A stretch of DNA of 64,000 nucleotides from Allobosea sp. (GTDB lineage: Bacteria > Pseudomonadota > Alphaproteobacteria > Rhizobiales > Kaistiaceae): the NCBI GenBank assembly GCA_017307955.1, contig JAFKFV010000012.1:1-64000 (forward strand), given 5' to 3'. The translations under genes and the position numbers were made by a program. Below are positions 31,035 through 40,029 of this stretch, in pieces. The notes under the pieces are model-generated. The model had not been told where the DNA came from and searched no databases. It worked only from the letters and a program-made list of their open reading frames with translations. Within the stretch, counting starts at the first letter, position 1. The number at the start of each line of letters is the position of its first letter.

Positions 31035-33622
31035 TAAGGCTGCAGCAGCCGTTCCAGATAGTCGCGTTCGAGAAGCGGGCGGGCGGCGTCGCCGAGGCGA
31101 CGGCGGATCGCGTCGAGGATTTCGCGCGCCCGCTGCGCATCGATCGCGTCCGGAACCTTGACCGAGGAGCCGAGATCGGTGCCGCGGCCGTTCTGCTCTC
31201 GCTCGCGGCCGAGCGGGTCCTGGCCGGGCATCGTGCCGTTGGCGCCCTGCCGCGTGCCTGTGCCGTTCTCGCGCGCCATGCGCTCGGCCATGCCGCGGGC
31301 GCCCTCGCGCAGCGCCTGCAGCGCCTCGCCCTGCTGGCCGACCGCGCCGCCGGGCTGGCCTTCGCCGAGCTGCCGCGCGGCGCCTTCCATCGAGCGGCCG
31401 GCCTGGCCGAGCTTGCCGTCCGGCTGCATGCCCTGCTGCTGCATGTCCTTCTGCAACTGCTCCAGCGCCTTTGCGAGATCCTGCTGGCCCTGGCGGAGCT
31501 GGTCGAGCGCCTGCTGCCGCTCCTCCGGCGTCATCTCCGGCGCGGTTGCGCCGCTGCCATCGGTGTCGGGATCGAGCTTGAAGGTCTTGTCCATCAGCTC
31601 CTGCTGGCGACGGATCATGTCGCCGAGCTTGTCGAGCGCCTGGTTCATCGGGTCGCCCTGGCCCCGCTGCGCCTGACGCGGCTGCCCCGCCTGCAGATTC
31701 TCCATCATCTGCTGCAATTCGGAGAGCATCTGCTGCGCCGCTTCGCGCGAGCCGCTGCGGGCCAGATTCTCGATCTGGTCCATCATCTTCTGGAGGTCCT
31801 GCTGCGTCAGCGTCCGCGTGTTGCGGTCGGCCTGCTGCTGCCGGTTCCCCTGCGGGTTCTGCTGCGCGGTGCGCGAGAGCGCCTCGAGATAGCGGTTCAT
31901 CGCCTCGCGGAGGTCCTGCATCGCCTTTTCGAGCTCGGCGTCGGAGGCGTTGTTCTCGATCGCCTGGCGCAGCCGCTCCTGCGCGGCGCGGAGGTCCTCC
32001 GCCGCCAGCGACATGTCGCCGTCTTCGAGGCCGAGCGCGATCTCCCAGAGGAAATCGACGACCGAGACGAGATCCTCGTCGCTGCGGGCGCCGGTCAGCC
32101 GGTGATAGGCGGCGCGCAGCGAAAGATAGGCGCCGCTGTTCTCGTATTTCGCGGGATCGATGGTGATGGCGTCGATCATGTCGGCGACATGCGAGGCCTT
32201 GCCGGCGTCGAGCGCCAGCATGCGCCGCTGTTCGACGACCGCGCGGGCGATCGGGTTGGAGAAGCTGCGCGCCGGCAGCACGAAACTGACCGGCTTGCTC
32301 CGTCCGGTCTGGCCGACCTCGTCGGTCGCGACCAGCACCATCGTCACCTTCGCGCCGGCCCAGGGATGGGAGGAGAGATCGCGGATCGTCTCGCCATTCC
32401 CCTCGCGCATGCGGAGGCGCGGCAAGGCGAGCGGCAGTTCCGGCGCGGCGACCAGCGGCCGGGCCGCGTCGCGCGCCGGCTGCGGCTCGGCGCTGGCGAT
32501 CTCGGCCTTGGCGGAGACGACGCCATAGTCGTCCTTGACCGTATAGGCGAGGGAGAGCGCGCCGGAGGCGGTCGCGCCCGGCTCGCGTGTCAGCTCGATC
32601 GTCGGCGGATTGTCCGGCGTGACGTCGAAGGTCCAGCGCGCCAGCGAGCGGCCGCTGCGGGCGATCTCGACGGCGGCGGAGGTCGATAGTGCGAAGCGGC
32701 GCTCGCCCTGCGCGGGCCCCTCCGGCGTCGCGGCCGCGCCCTTCACGGGCTGGCGGGCGACCTCGAGGGGGATGGGCTTGCCGTCGGCGGTCGACGCCTC
32801 GACGGCCATGGTGCCGTCCTCGGGCATGCGGATCGTGACGATCGAGCCCTCCGGCACGCTCACGCGGCCTTCGCCGGCGGCGGCGCGGGCGGCGTCGCCG
32901 GTCAGGAAGATCGGCGGGCGTCCGGTATAGGCCGGCGGCGTCACCCAGGCATCGATGCGCGGCGCCGCCTCGACCGGGATGACGCCCGGCCGGAAGGCGT
33001 CGGCAATGCGCGGCCCGCGATCACCCGAGGCCGCCATCCAGGCGACGACGAGCAGCAGCGGCACGAGATAGCGCAGCGCATGCGGGTCGCGCTGTGCCAT
33101 GCCCGGCGACGGCCAGCCCGCCTTGAGCCGGCCGAGGCCGGCCAGCAGCCTTTCGCGGTGCGCCTGCCACAGCGCCAGCGTCAGCGGGTCGTCGCTCGGC
33201 GCGGCGAGGCGGTCCGAGAAGGCGGCGGCCGGCCGATGTGGCGTGCCGCTCTCCTTGACGAGGCGGTCCATCGCGGCGCCGCGGTCCGGCAGGCGGATGC
33301 GCAGCAGCGGAACGAGCAGCAGCAGCGCTGAGACGCCAAACAGGGCAACAAGGCTGAACCGCAGGAAATCCGGGAGCGCCGGGAAGAGACCGAGCCAGGA
33401 GACGACGAGGAACAGGGCGCCGAGGCAGAGCAGCGGAACGAGACGCGGCCACAGCGCCTCCCAGAGCAGCGCCAGACGCGCGCGGCGCAGCGCCGCCTCG
33501 ATCCGCGCGGAGGCCAGTGCCTCGGCGGTCAGGGTTGCGGCGACGGGTCCAGCGGTGACGCTTCCATCCGTCGGCGGCGTGCCGCCGGTCGCATTCGGCC
33601 TGTCGACGGCAGGCTCGGCCAT
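31031..33622 (-). CDS. TIGR02302 family (DUF4175) membrane protein
   Basis: An 863-residue protein with two close transmembrane helices at about 55-110 and a third near residue 190. An extended periplasmic region follows, and then a very Gln-rich helical stretch (about 560-770: LRQAIENNASDAELEKAMQD, QQQADRNTRTLTQQ). This is the TIGR02302 layout, restricted to alphaproteobacteria and of unproven function. The C-terminus LERDYLERLLQPY is conserved in style. The Gln/Met-rich part suggests coiled coil. It is transcribed in the same direction as lysA and argH further right but is separated from them by an MFS/VOC pair. Confidence 0.88.
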   Translation of the reverse strand: MAEPAVDRPNATGGTPPTDGSVTAGPVAATLTAEALASARIEAALRRARLALLWEALWPRLVPLLCLGALFLVVSWLGLFPALPDFLRFSLVALFGVSALLLLVPLLRIRLPDRGAAMDRLVKESGTPHRPAAAFSDRLAAPSDDPLTLALWQAHRERLLAGLGRLKAGWPSPGMAQRDPHALRYLVPLLLVVAWMAASGDRGPRIADAFRPGVIPVEAAPRIDAWVTPPAYTGRPPIFLTGDAARAAAGEGRVSVPEGSIVTIRMPEDGTMAVEASTADGKPIPLEVARQPVKGAAATPEGPAQGERRFALSTSAAVEIARSGRSLARWTFDVTPDNPPTIELTREPGATASGALSLAYTVKDDYGVVSAKAEIASAEPQPARDAARPLVAAPELPLALPRLRMREGNGETIRDLSSHPWAGAKVTMVLVATDEVGQTGRSKPVSFVLPARSFSNPIARAVVEQRRMLALDAGKASHVADMIDAITIDPAKYENSGAYLSLRAAYHRLTGARSDEDLVSVVDFLWEIALGLEDGDMSLAAEDLRAAQERLRQAIENNASDAELEKAMQDLREAMNRYLEALSRTAQQNPQGNRQQQADRNTRTLTQQDLQKMMDQIENLARSGSREAAQQMLSELQQMMENLQAGQPRQAQRGQGDPMNQALDKLGDMIRRQQELMDKTFKLDPDTDGSGATAPEMTPEERQQALDQLRQGQQDLAKALEQLQKDMQQQGMQPDGKLGQAGRSMEGAARQLGEGQPGGAVGQQGEALQALREGARGMAERMARENGTGTRQGANGTMPGQDPLGREREQNGRGTDLGSSVKVPDAIDAQRAREILDAIRRRLGDAARPLLERDYLERLLQPY

Positions 33623-33711
33623 ATCCGCGTCCTTCGTCCTCCGAGCCCGCCCGCTGCGAGACTAGCAGCGGAAATGGGGCGGCGCGAGCGGAAAGGGAAG
33701 GGCGGGTCCCG

Positions 33712-34098
33712 TCACGCGATTACTTCGGCGATCTCCCACACATGCCCCGAGGGATCGGCGAAGGCGGCGGTGCGGCGGCCCCAGGGGCGGTCGATGGGGC
33801 CGTTCAGGAGGGTGACGCCGGCGGCCTCCAGCTCTTTCACGGCCGCGTTGACGCTGGCGACGCGGATGGTGAGCAGCATGCCGGTGCCGGCCGCGGAGGG
33901 CGCGACCGGGCGCGGCTCGACGAGGGGCGGCGCTTCCGAGGCGGCGAGGAGATTGACCATGGCGCCGGAGAAGGCGAGCACGGCGGAGACATCGTCGTCG
34001 TAGACGATCTCCGGCGCGAACACGCGCTGGTAGAAGGCCTTGGCGGCGGCGATGTCTTCGACGAAGAGGGTGACGACTTCGATCGCGTTCGGGATCAT
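33712..34098 (-). CDS. VOC (glyoxalase/bleomycin resistance-like) family protein
   Basis: A 128-residue vicinal-oxygen-chelate protein built of two beta-alpha-beta-beta-beta units: VTLFVEDIAAAKAFYQRVF at the start of one and TIRVASVNAAVKELEAAGV at the start of the other, ending in AFADPSGHVWEIAE with the metal-binding Glu. The family covers glyoxalases, dioxygenases and antibiotic-binding proteins, and the substrate cannot be inferred. The ATG overlaps the stop of the MFS gene (ATGA on the minus strand), so it is coupled to that transporter. Confidence 0.85.
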   Translation of the reverse strand: MIPNAIEVVTLFVEDIAAAKAFYQRVFAPEIVYDDDVSAVLAFSGAMVNLLAASEAPPLVEPRPVAPSAAGTGMLLTIRVASVNAAVKELEAAGVTLLNGPIDRPWGRRTAAFADPSGHVWEIAEVIA

Positions 34099-35303
34099 CC
34101 ATGCGCTCCGGTCATGCCGAGGCGTGTCGCGCCGGGCCTCGGGAAGGCGAGCGCCACGGCTACGGCGCCGAGGCCGACGATCGCGGAGCCGATGAACAGC
34201 CAGCCATAATCGGCGAAGCGGTCATAGATCCAGCCGCCGACGAGCGGGCCGGCCGCCATGCCGAGGCTGGAGAGCAGCGTCGCCGCGCCGAGCACGGTGC
34301 CGAGCCGCGCCTGGCCGAAATAGTCGCGCGCCAGCACCGCATAAAGCGGCATGACCCCGCCATAGGCAGCGCCGGCAACGACGGCCAGCGCATAGAACTG
34401 GCCAAGCTCGCGCGCGAGGCTGTAGGCGAAGATCGCGATCGCCTGGACGAACAGGCCGGCGACGAGCACCGGCTTGACGCCCATCCGGTCGGCGAGGACG
34501 CCGAAGAGCACCCGGCCGCCGAGCCCGGCGAGCCCCTCGATGCTGTAGATGCCGACCGCGGCCATCGGCGCGATGCCGCAGAGCGTGGCATAGCTCACCA
34601 TGTGGAAAATCGGCCCGGAATGGGCGGCGCAGCAGGCGAAGAAGGTGAGGCCGAGCACGAGGAACTGCGGCGAGCGCAAAGCGTCCGACGCGCTCGTGCC
34701 CGTCTCCGGAACGGCTTCGCCCGGTGCCGCCACGCCTGCCGGGGGCGGGCGGCGCACCAGAAGCGCGGCGGGGATGGTGATGAGCCAGGCGCCGATGCCG
34801 ATCGCCAGCATCGCGAAGCGCCAGTCAGTGGCGGTGATCAGCCAGCGGGCGAAGGGCGCGACCGTCATCGGCGCCATGCCCATGCCGGCCGAGACGAGCG
34901 AGATGGCGAGGCCGCGATGCGCGTCGAACCAGCCGGCGACGGCCGCGATCATCGGCGCGAGGAAGGCGCTGGCCGAGAGGCCGACCAGGACGCCGAAGGT
35001 GATCTGGAAGGCGAGGAGGGAGGTCGCCTGGCTCGCCAGCACGAGCGCGAGGCCGAGCAGCGCCGCCCCGATCATGACGACGATGCGCGGCCCGAGGCGG
35101 TCGCTCGCGATGCCCCAGCCGAAGCCGGCGAAGCCCATCACGAGGAAGTTCAGCGTCATCGCCGTCGAGATGCCGGCATGCGACCAACCGGTATTGGCCG
35201 CCATCGGCTCGAGGAACACCGCGAGCGAGAACATCGCCCCGATCGCGACGCAGCCCATCACCGCGCCGAGCCCGACCATCACCCATCGATAGGAATGCAC
35301 CAT
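34095..35303 (-). CDS. MFS transporter
   Basis: A 402-residue major facilitator with 12 predicted transmembrane segments. The loop 2-3 motif reads GIASDRLGPRIVV, close to the MFS motif A, and a similar one (GVLADRMGVKPVL) follows in the second half. The GGGAGGGGG ribosome binding site fixes the start at 35303. It resembles monocarboxylate/oxalate-formate antiporter-type MFS proteins, but the substrate is unknown. The VOC gene is coupled downstream. The pair sits between lysA and the TIGR02302 gene, which are neighbours in many Hyphomicrobiales. Confidence 0.88.
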   Translation of the reverse strand: MVHSYRWVMVGLGAVMGCVAIGAMFSLAVFLEPMAANTGWSHAGISTAMTLNFLVMGFAGFGWGIASDRLGPRIVVMIGAALLGLALVLASQATSLLAFQITFGVLVGLSASAFLAPMIAAVAGWFDAHRGLAISLVSAGMGMAPMTVAPFARWLITATDWRFAMLAIGIGAWLITIPAALLVRRPPPAGVAAPGEAVPETGTSASDALRSPQFLVLGLTFFACCAAHSGPIFHMVSYATLCGIAPMAAVGIYSIEGLAGLGGRVLFGVLADRMGVKPVLVAGLFVQAIAIFAYSLARELGQFYALAVVAGAAYGGVMPLYAVLARDYFGQARLGTVLGAATLLSSLGMAAGPLVGGWIYDRFADYGWLFIGSAIVGLGAVAVALAFPRPGATRLGMTGAHG

Positions 35304-35392
35304 CGCCCCCTCCCGCTTCGCGCTTCGTCGAAACAAGGACGATGCGGCGCGGGGCGAGCCGACAGCGTTGCCGAAGAATCTGCGCCGCCGCC

Positions 35393-36661
35393 TCAGGCGA
35401 GCCAGTCCGGCACGGCGTCCATGCCGATGAGCGCGTCATAGCTCTGACGCGGGCGCACCACGGCAAAGCGGTCGCCGTCGACCAGCACCTCGGCCGCCAG
35501 CGGCCGCGTGTTGTAGGTCGAGCCCTGCACCGCGCCATAGGCGCCGGCGGTCATCACGGCGATCCGGTCGCCGGCGACGGGCGCCGCCATGGTGCGGTCG
35601 AGCGCCAGATAGTCGCCCGTCTCGCAGACGCCGCCGACGACATCGGCGACGACGCGCCGCGCGCCTTCGGCCGGCAGGCGCACCGGCTGGATGTCGTGAT
35701 GCGCCTCGTAGAGCGTCGGGCGGATCAGGTCGTTCATGCCGGCATCGACGATGACGAAGGTCTTGGACGAGCCTTCCTTCACATAGACGACGCTGGCGAC
35801 GAGGATGCCGGCATTGCCGACGATCATCCGTCCCGGCTCGAACAGGATCTTGGCGCCGAGATTGCCGAGCCGCTTCCTGACGATCGCCGCGAAGGCGGCG
35901 GGATCTGGCGGCGGCGGATCGTCGAGGCGGTAGGGAATACCGAGCCCGCCGCCGCCATCGACATGGTCGATGGCATGGCCGTCCTCGCGCAGCTGGAGCA
36001 CCAGCTCGGCGAGCAGGCCATAGGCGGCGTCATAGGGCTCCATGTCGGTGATCTGGCTGCCGATATGCATGTCGACGCCGGAGACGAGGAGCCCCGGCAG
36101 CCGCGCGGCCTCGGCATAGACGGCTCTTGCGCGCTGCCAGGGAATGCCGAACTTGTTCTCCGCCTTGCCGGTCGTGATCTTGGCATGCGTCTTCGCGTCG
36201 ACGTCCGGATTGATGCGGATCGAGATGCGGGCGGTGGCGCCCTTGGAGGCGGCGATCTCGGAGATGCGCACGAGCTCCGGCTCGCTCTCGACATTGAAGC
36301 CGTGAATGCCGGCATCGAGCGCGAAGGCGATCTCGCGGTCGGTCTTGGCGACGCCGGAAAACACGATTCTTGCCGGGTCGCAGCCGGCGGCGAGCGCGCG
36401 GCGGAGTTCCCCCTCCGAGACGACGTCCATGCCGGCGCCCTCGCGGACGAGCGTCTTCAGCACCGCCTGGTTGGAATTCGCCTTCATGGCGTAGCAGACG
36501 AGCGTATCGAGCCCGGCCAGCGCATCGCGGAAGACGCGATAGTGACGGACCAGGGTCGCCGTCGAATAGCAATAGAAGGGCGTGCCGACTTCCGCGGCGA
36601 TCCTCTCGACCGGCACGTCCTCCGCGAAGAGGACGCCGTCGCGATATTCGAAATGGTTCAT
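35393..36661 (-). CDS. lysA: Diaminopimelate decarboxylase
   Basis: A 422-residue fold-type III PLP enzyme. The PLP-binding Lys60 is in CYAMKANSN; further family marks are the HIGSQI loop, the glycine-rich phosphate-binding VDGGGGLGIPY and GGVCETGD with the active-site Cys. It makes L-lysine from meso-diaminopimelate, the last step of the pathway. Its length is normal. It follows lptM by 37 bases in the order argH-lptM-lysA, an order common in alphaproteobacteria, so the three are probably co-transcribed. Confidence 0.95.
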   Translation of the reverse strand: MNHFEYRDGVLFAEDVPVERIAAEVGTPFYCYSTATLVRHYRVFRDALAGLDTLVCYAMKANSNQAVLKTLVREGAGMDVVSEGELRRALAAGCDPARIVFSGVAKTDREIAFALDAGIHGFNVESEPELVRISEIAASKGATARISIRINPDVDAKTHAKITTGKAENKFGIPWQRARAVYAEAARLPGLLVSGVDMHIGSQITDMEPYDAAYGLLAELVLQLREDGHAIDHVDGGGGLGIPYRLDDPPPPDPAAFAAIVRKRLGNLGAKILFEPGRMIVGNAGILVASVVYVKEGSSKTFVIVDAGMNDLIRPTLYEAHHDIQPVRLPAEGARRVVADVVGGVCETGDYLALDRTMAAPVAGDRIAVMTAGAYGAVQGSTYNTRPLAAEVLVDGDRFAVVRPRQSYDALIGMDAVPDWLA

Positions 36662-36698
36662 GGGAGGGCTCGGAAGCTGCGGCCGCGCGGGCCGCCGG

Positions 36699-36890
36699 TC
36701 AGATCAGGTGGTCGATCCAGAGCTTGCGATCGGGCACCAGCGGCGCATCGGTATTGACCTTCTGGCCGTTTTTCTGCGCTTCCGCGGCCTCTTTCGCCTG
36801 CAGCCCGTTCGGCGGCGGCTCGAGCGCGCCCTTGACGCCGCAGCCCGAAAGCGCGAGCGCGGCGGTGAGGAGAAGAAGGCGGGTCACCAT
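36699..36890 (-). CDS. lptM: Small lipoprotein, LptM-like
   Basis: A 63-residue lipoprotein. The signal peptide MVTRLLLLTAALALSGC ends in the lipobox LSGC, followed by GVKGALEPPP, the signature GxKGxLxxP of the LptM (YifL) family. LptM assists LptD maturation in the outer membrane in enterobacteria; the same role here is inferred from the family. A TTG at 36896 could add two residues. It sits between argH and lysA, its usual location. Confidence 0.85.
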   Translation of the reverse strand: MVTRLLLLTAALALSGCGVKGALEPPPNGLQAKEAAEAQKNGQKVNTDAPLVPDRKLWIDHLI

Positions 36891-36983
36891 GGCCAAGGCG
36901 GATCCTCGAGGTCTGACGGACGGCGGCGCATCGTAGTCTTTTGTCCGGAGGTGTCGATTGACAAAATCGACAGCGCCGGCGTG

Positions 36984-38384
36984 CTAGCCCCGCCCCCTGG
37001 CCTCGCGCTGGAGGGCGCGCTGCCAGCGTTTCGCCTGGGCGCGGACATTCTTCGGCGAGGTGCCGCCATAGCTGGTGCGGCTGCGCACCGACTTGTCGAC
37101 CGTCAGCACGGAATAGACGCGGTCGTCGATGGCGCCATGCACGGCCTGCAGCGCCGAGAGGGGCAGGCGCGAGAGTTCGACACCCTCCTCGGCGGCCAGC
37201 GCGACGATGCGGCCGGTGACGTGATGCGCCTCGCGGAACGGCATGCCGAGCGTGCGCACCAGCCAGTCGGCGAGATCGGTCGCGGTCGAGAAGCCCGAGC
37301 CAGCGGCCTTCTTCATGACCGCCGCCTCCGGCTCCATGTCGCGCACCATGCCGTCCGTGGCGGCGATGGCGAGCTCCAGGCTCTCGAAGGCATCGAAGAC
37401 CTGTTCCTTGTCTTCCTGCATGTCCTTCTGATAGGCGAGCGGCAACCCCTTCATCACGATCTTCAGCGCCGTCTCGGCGCCGATGATGCGGCCGGTCTTG
37501 GCGCGCACCAGCTCGGCCGCGTCGGGATTGCGCTTCTGCGGCATGATCGAGGAGCCGGTCGTGAAGCGGTCGGACAGGCGGATGAAGCGGAACTGCGCCG
37601 ACGACCAGATCACGATCTCCTCGGCGAAGCGCGAGAGATGGATGGCGCAAAGACTCGCCGCCGAGAGCGCCTCGATGGCGAAGTCGCGGTCGGAGACGCT
37701 GTCGAGCGAATTGGCCGTCGGCCGGTCGAAGCCGAGCGCCTTGGCCGTCATCGCGCGGTCGATCGGGAACGAGGTTCCAGCGAGCGCGGCGGCGCCGAGC
37801 GGGCTTTCATTGAGGCGGGCGCGGGCATCGGCGAAGCGGCCGCGGTCGCGCGCGATCATCTCGACATAGGCGAGGAGATGATGGCCGAAGGTGACCGGCT
37901 GCGCGCTCTGAAGGTGGGTGAAGCCCGGCATGGCGAGGCCGGCATGGGCGAAGGCCTTGTCGGCGAGGGCGGATTGCAGCGCGGCCAGCGCCGTGTCGAC
38001 GCCGTCCAGCCAGTCGCGGACGAAGAGCTTGAAGTCGAGCGCGACCTGGTCATTGCGCGAGCGGGCCGTGTGCAGGCGGCCGGCGGCATCGCCGATCAGC
38101 TCCTTCAGCCGCGACTCGATGTTGAGATGGATGTCCTCGAGCGCGCGCGAGAAGGTGAAGCGGCCCTCCTCGATCTCTCGCAGGATCGTGTCTAGACCTT
38201 CGACGATCTTTTCGGCATCGTCCGCGCCGATGATACCCTGGCGTGCGAGCATCGTCGCATGGGCCTTCGAGCCGGCGATGTCCTGGCGGTAGAGCTTCCG
38301 GTCGAAATCGATCGACGCGTTGATCTCTTCCATGATCGCGGCGGGCCCTTCGGAGAAGCGGCCGCCCCACATCGCATTGCTCAT
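36984..38384 (-). CDS. argH: Argininosuccinate lyase
   Basis: A 466-residue fumarase/aspartase-superfamily lyase. The superfamily signature [12 protein letters not shown] is intact, and the N-terminal [20 protein letters not shown] is the usual ArgH opening. [10 protein letters not shown] carries the substrate-binding Arg-Ser-Arg-Asn. It splits argininosuccinate into arginine and fumarate, the final step of arginine synthesis. The start at 38384 leaves 30 bases to the divergent thioredoxin-like gene, an argH/tlpA arrangement seen in many Hyphomicrobiales. Confidence 0.95.
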   Translation of the reverse strand: MSNAMWGGRFSEGPAAIMEEINASIDFDRKLYRQDIAGSKAHATMLARQGIIGADDAEKIVEGLDTILREIEEGRFTFSRALEDIHLNIESRLKELIGDAAGRLHTARSRNDQVALDFKLFVRDWLDGVDTALAALQSALADKAFAHAGLAMPGFTHLQSAQPVTFGHHLLAYVEMIARDRGRFADARARLNESPLGAAALAGTSFPIDRAMTAKALGFDRPTANSLDSVSDRDFAIEALSAASLCAIHLSRFAEEIVIWSSAQFRFIRLSDRFTTGSSIMPQKRNPDAAELVRAKTGRIIGAETALKIVMKGLPLAYQKDMQEDKEQVFDAFESLELAIAATDGMVRDMEPEAAVMKKAAGSGFSTATDLADWLVRTLGMPFREAHHVTGRIVALAAEEGVELSRLPLSALQAVHGAIDDRVYSVLTVDKSVRSRTSYGGTSPKNVRAQAKRWQRALQREARGRG

Positions 38385-38414
38385 GAACGCTCTCTTCGGG
38401 AAGGATGATCCGAC

Positions 38415-39074
38415 ATGGTGACAAGAGGCGGCGGCAGGCGCCTTCCTCTGGTGCTGGGCTTGGCGGCGATCCTCGGGATCGCCGCGGGTGTGGCGGTCGT
38501 ATACGTGAGGGAAGGGGGGCGTGGCAACCAAGCCGCGACGGCCGCTTCCGATTGCGCCGGCGCCGTCAAGGCGGCCGCTGCGCTGGCGCCTCTCGCGAAG
38601 GGCGAAGTCGCCGCCTTCCAGCTCGCCGACCGCCCGGTGTCGCTCGCCCATCTTTCCTTCCAGAAGGCGGACGGCAGCGCGGCTACGCTCGCCGACTTCG
38701 CCGGCAAGACGGTGCTTCTCAACCTCTGGGCGACGTGGTGCGTACCCTGCCGCAAGGAGATGCCGGCGCTCGACCGCCTGGCCGAGGCAGAGGGCGGGAC
38801 GGACTTCGCCGTCGTCCCGGTCTCGATCGACACGCAGGATCCCGGCAAGCCGAAGGCCTTCCTCTCCGAGATCGGCGTCAAGGCGCTGCCGCTCTATGCC
38901 GATCCGAGCACCAAGATCTTCTCGGCGCTGAAGACCGAGGCGATGGCCGTCGGCCTGCCGACGACGGTGCTCATCGACGGCAAGGGCTGTGCGCTTGGCG
39001 TCGTCTCGGGTCCGGCGGAATGGGATTCGGCCGACGCCAAGGCGCTGATCGCCGCCGCGCGCAAGGGCGTCTGA
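38415..39074 (+). CDS. tlpA: TlpA-like thiol:disulfide oxidoreductase
   Basis: A 219-residue membrane-anchored thioredoxin-like protein. One N-terminal transmembrane helix (about 10-31) places the domain in the periplasm. The redox site is WCVPC with Cys109 and Cys112, and the cis-proline loop GLPTTVLID follows. TlpA proteins reduce cytochrome oxidase assembly factors or cytochromes. Two other cysteines (47 and one near the C-terminus) may form a structural disulfide, as in Bradyrhizobium TlpA. It diverges from argH. Confidence 0.88.
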   Translation: MVTRGGGRRLPLVLGLAAILGIAAGVAVVYVREGGRGNQAATAASDCAGAVKAAAALAPLAKGEVAAFQLADRPVSLAHLSFQKADGSAATLADFAGKTVLLNLWATWCVPCRKEMPALDRLAEAEGGTDFAVVPVSIDTQDPGKPKAFLSEIGVKALPLYADPSTKIFSALKTEAMAVGLPTTVLIDGKGCALGVVSGPAEWDSADAKALIAAARKGV

Positions 39075-39080
39075 CGGCGC

Positions 39081-39914
39081 TCAGGCGGCGGCGCCGAACG
39101 AGAAGAGCGGCCGCTGGCCGAGCCGCCGGCCGGCCTTGGCGCCGATCGCCAGCGCGAAGCCGTGGCGCGCGAGGATCGGCATGAGATCGCCGATGTCGAG
39201 CGAGCCGTGCCGCTCCAGCGTCAGGGCCGGACAGCCCTCCGGGCCGAGGCCGGCATAGCGGTGGAAGCCGAGGATCGTCGTCGAGATCGGCGCGTGACGC
39301 GGATGGGCGGCGCGGGCCGCGGCCTCGTCGCGGTGGCGCAGGATCGGCAGGCGCGTCCCGGCAAAGTCGAGCGCCAGCGGCAACGCCTCGAAATGCGCCG
39401 GCTCCTCGGCCGCTCCGGTGGCGTGATGCGAGCGGTTGGCCGAGGTCACCGAGAGATAGGGCCGGTCCAGCATGCCGATCGCGGCCGACACCATCGCATT
39501 CGAAGGGCAGCGGCTGCCCGGCGACACAAACTGCAGCGTGCGCCGACCGCCGTCCTCGCCGGCGAGATGGGCGGGGATCGAGGCCGCCGCCGGCCCGCGC
39601 AGGCCGATCGGCCCGGCTTCGAGAAGCTCGTCGAAAAGCGCGATGAGCGAGGCTCGCGGGAAGACGCGCGGTACCGCGTCCCAGTCGAACAACCCCTCCA
39701 TGTGACGCCGCGTCGTCAATGCGCTGCCGGTCTGGCCGGACGGCCGGCCCTTCATGAGATTGGCGCGGGCGACGCTCTTGGCATCCGGGCGCGTCGACAG
39801 AGCATAGATATTGCCGAAGGCATGCGCGACCGGCTGGCCGGAGGCGATCAGGGCGGCCGCGGTCAGGCGGTCGGTCGCATCGTCGACATAAGCGGGTCTG
39901 TAGAGGAGGTCCAT
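39081..39914 (-). CDS. Sua5/YciO/YrdC-like protein
   Basis: A 277-residue protein with weak but ordered similarity to the YrdC fold: GQPVAHAFGNIYALSTRPD replaces the usual PTDTVYGL entry, followed by LMKGRP (family KxR/KGRP), PIGLRGP and YLSVTSANRS (family TSAN). Sua5/YrdC proteins make threonylcarbamoyl-AMP for tRNA. Changes in the entry motif and a long non-standard C-terminus suggest a specialised or non-tRNA role rather than the housekeeping enzyme. It converges with tlpA (six-base gap). The start follows TGATGCAG of a hairpin at 39934. Confidence 0.6.
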   Translation of the reverse strand: MDLLYRPAYVDDATDRLTAAALIASGQPVAHAFGNIYALSTRPDAKSVARANLMKGRPSGQTGSALTTRRHMEGLFDWDAVPRVFPRASLIALFDELLEAGPIGLRGPAAASIPAHLAGEDGGRRTLQFVSPGSRCPSNAMVSAAIGMLDRPYLSVTSANRSHHATGAAEEPAHFEALPLALDFAGTRLPILRHRDEAAARAAHPRHAPISTTILGFHRYAGLGPEGCPALTLERHGSLDIGDLMPILARHGFALAIGAKAGRRLGQRPLFSFGAAA

Positions 39915-39933
39915 CGCCGGCTCCCTGGCACCA

Positions 39934-39959
39934 CTGCATCAGCGAAGAGGTTGATGCAG
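39934..39959. other. Hairpin upstream of the YrdC-like gene
   Basis: CTGCATCA and TGATGCAG form an 8-bp perfect stem around a 10-base loop, starting 20 bases before the YrdC-like start codon on the minus strand. It could be a binding site or a leader structure. It has no other copy in the window. Confidence 0.35.
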
Positions 39960-39984
39960 CGCAGGAAAGCCGAAGCGCAGGTGG

Positions 39985-40010
39985 CGGGCTATGACAGGGG
40001 TCACAGCCCG
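39985..40010 (-). terminator. Possible terminator hairpin after the 40030 MFS gene
   Basis: CGGGCTATGAC pairs with GTCACAGCCCG (11 bp with one mismatch) around a four-base loop, just beyond the stop of the MFS gene. No clear T-run follows on the minus strand, so intrinsic termination is uncertain. Confidence 0.35.
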
Positions 40011-40029
40011 GCGTTGCAGCCGCGCGCGC

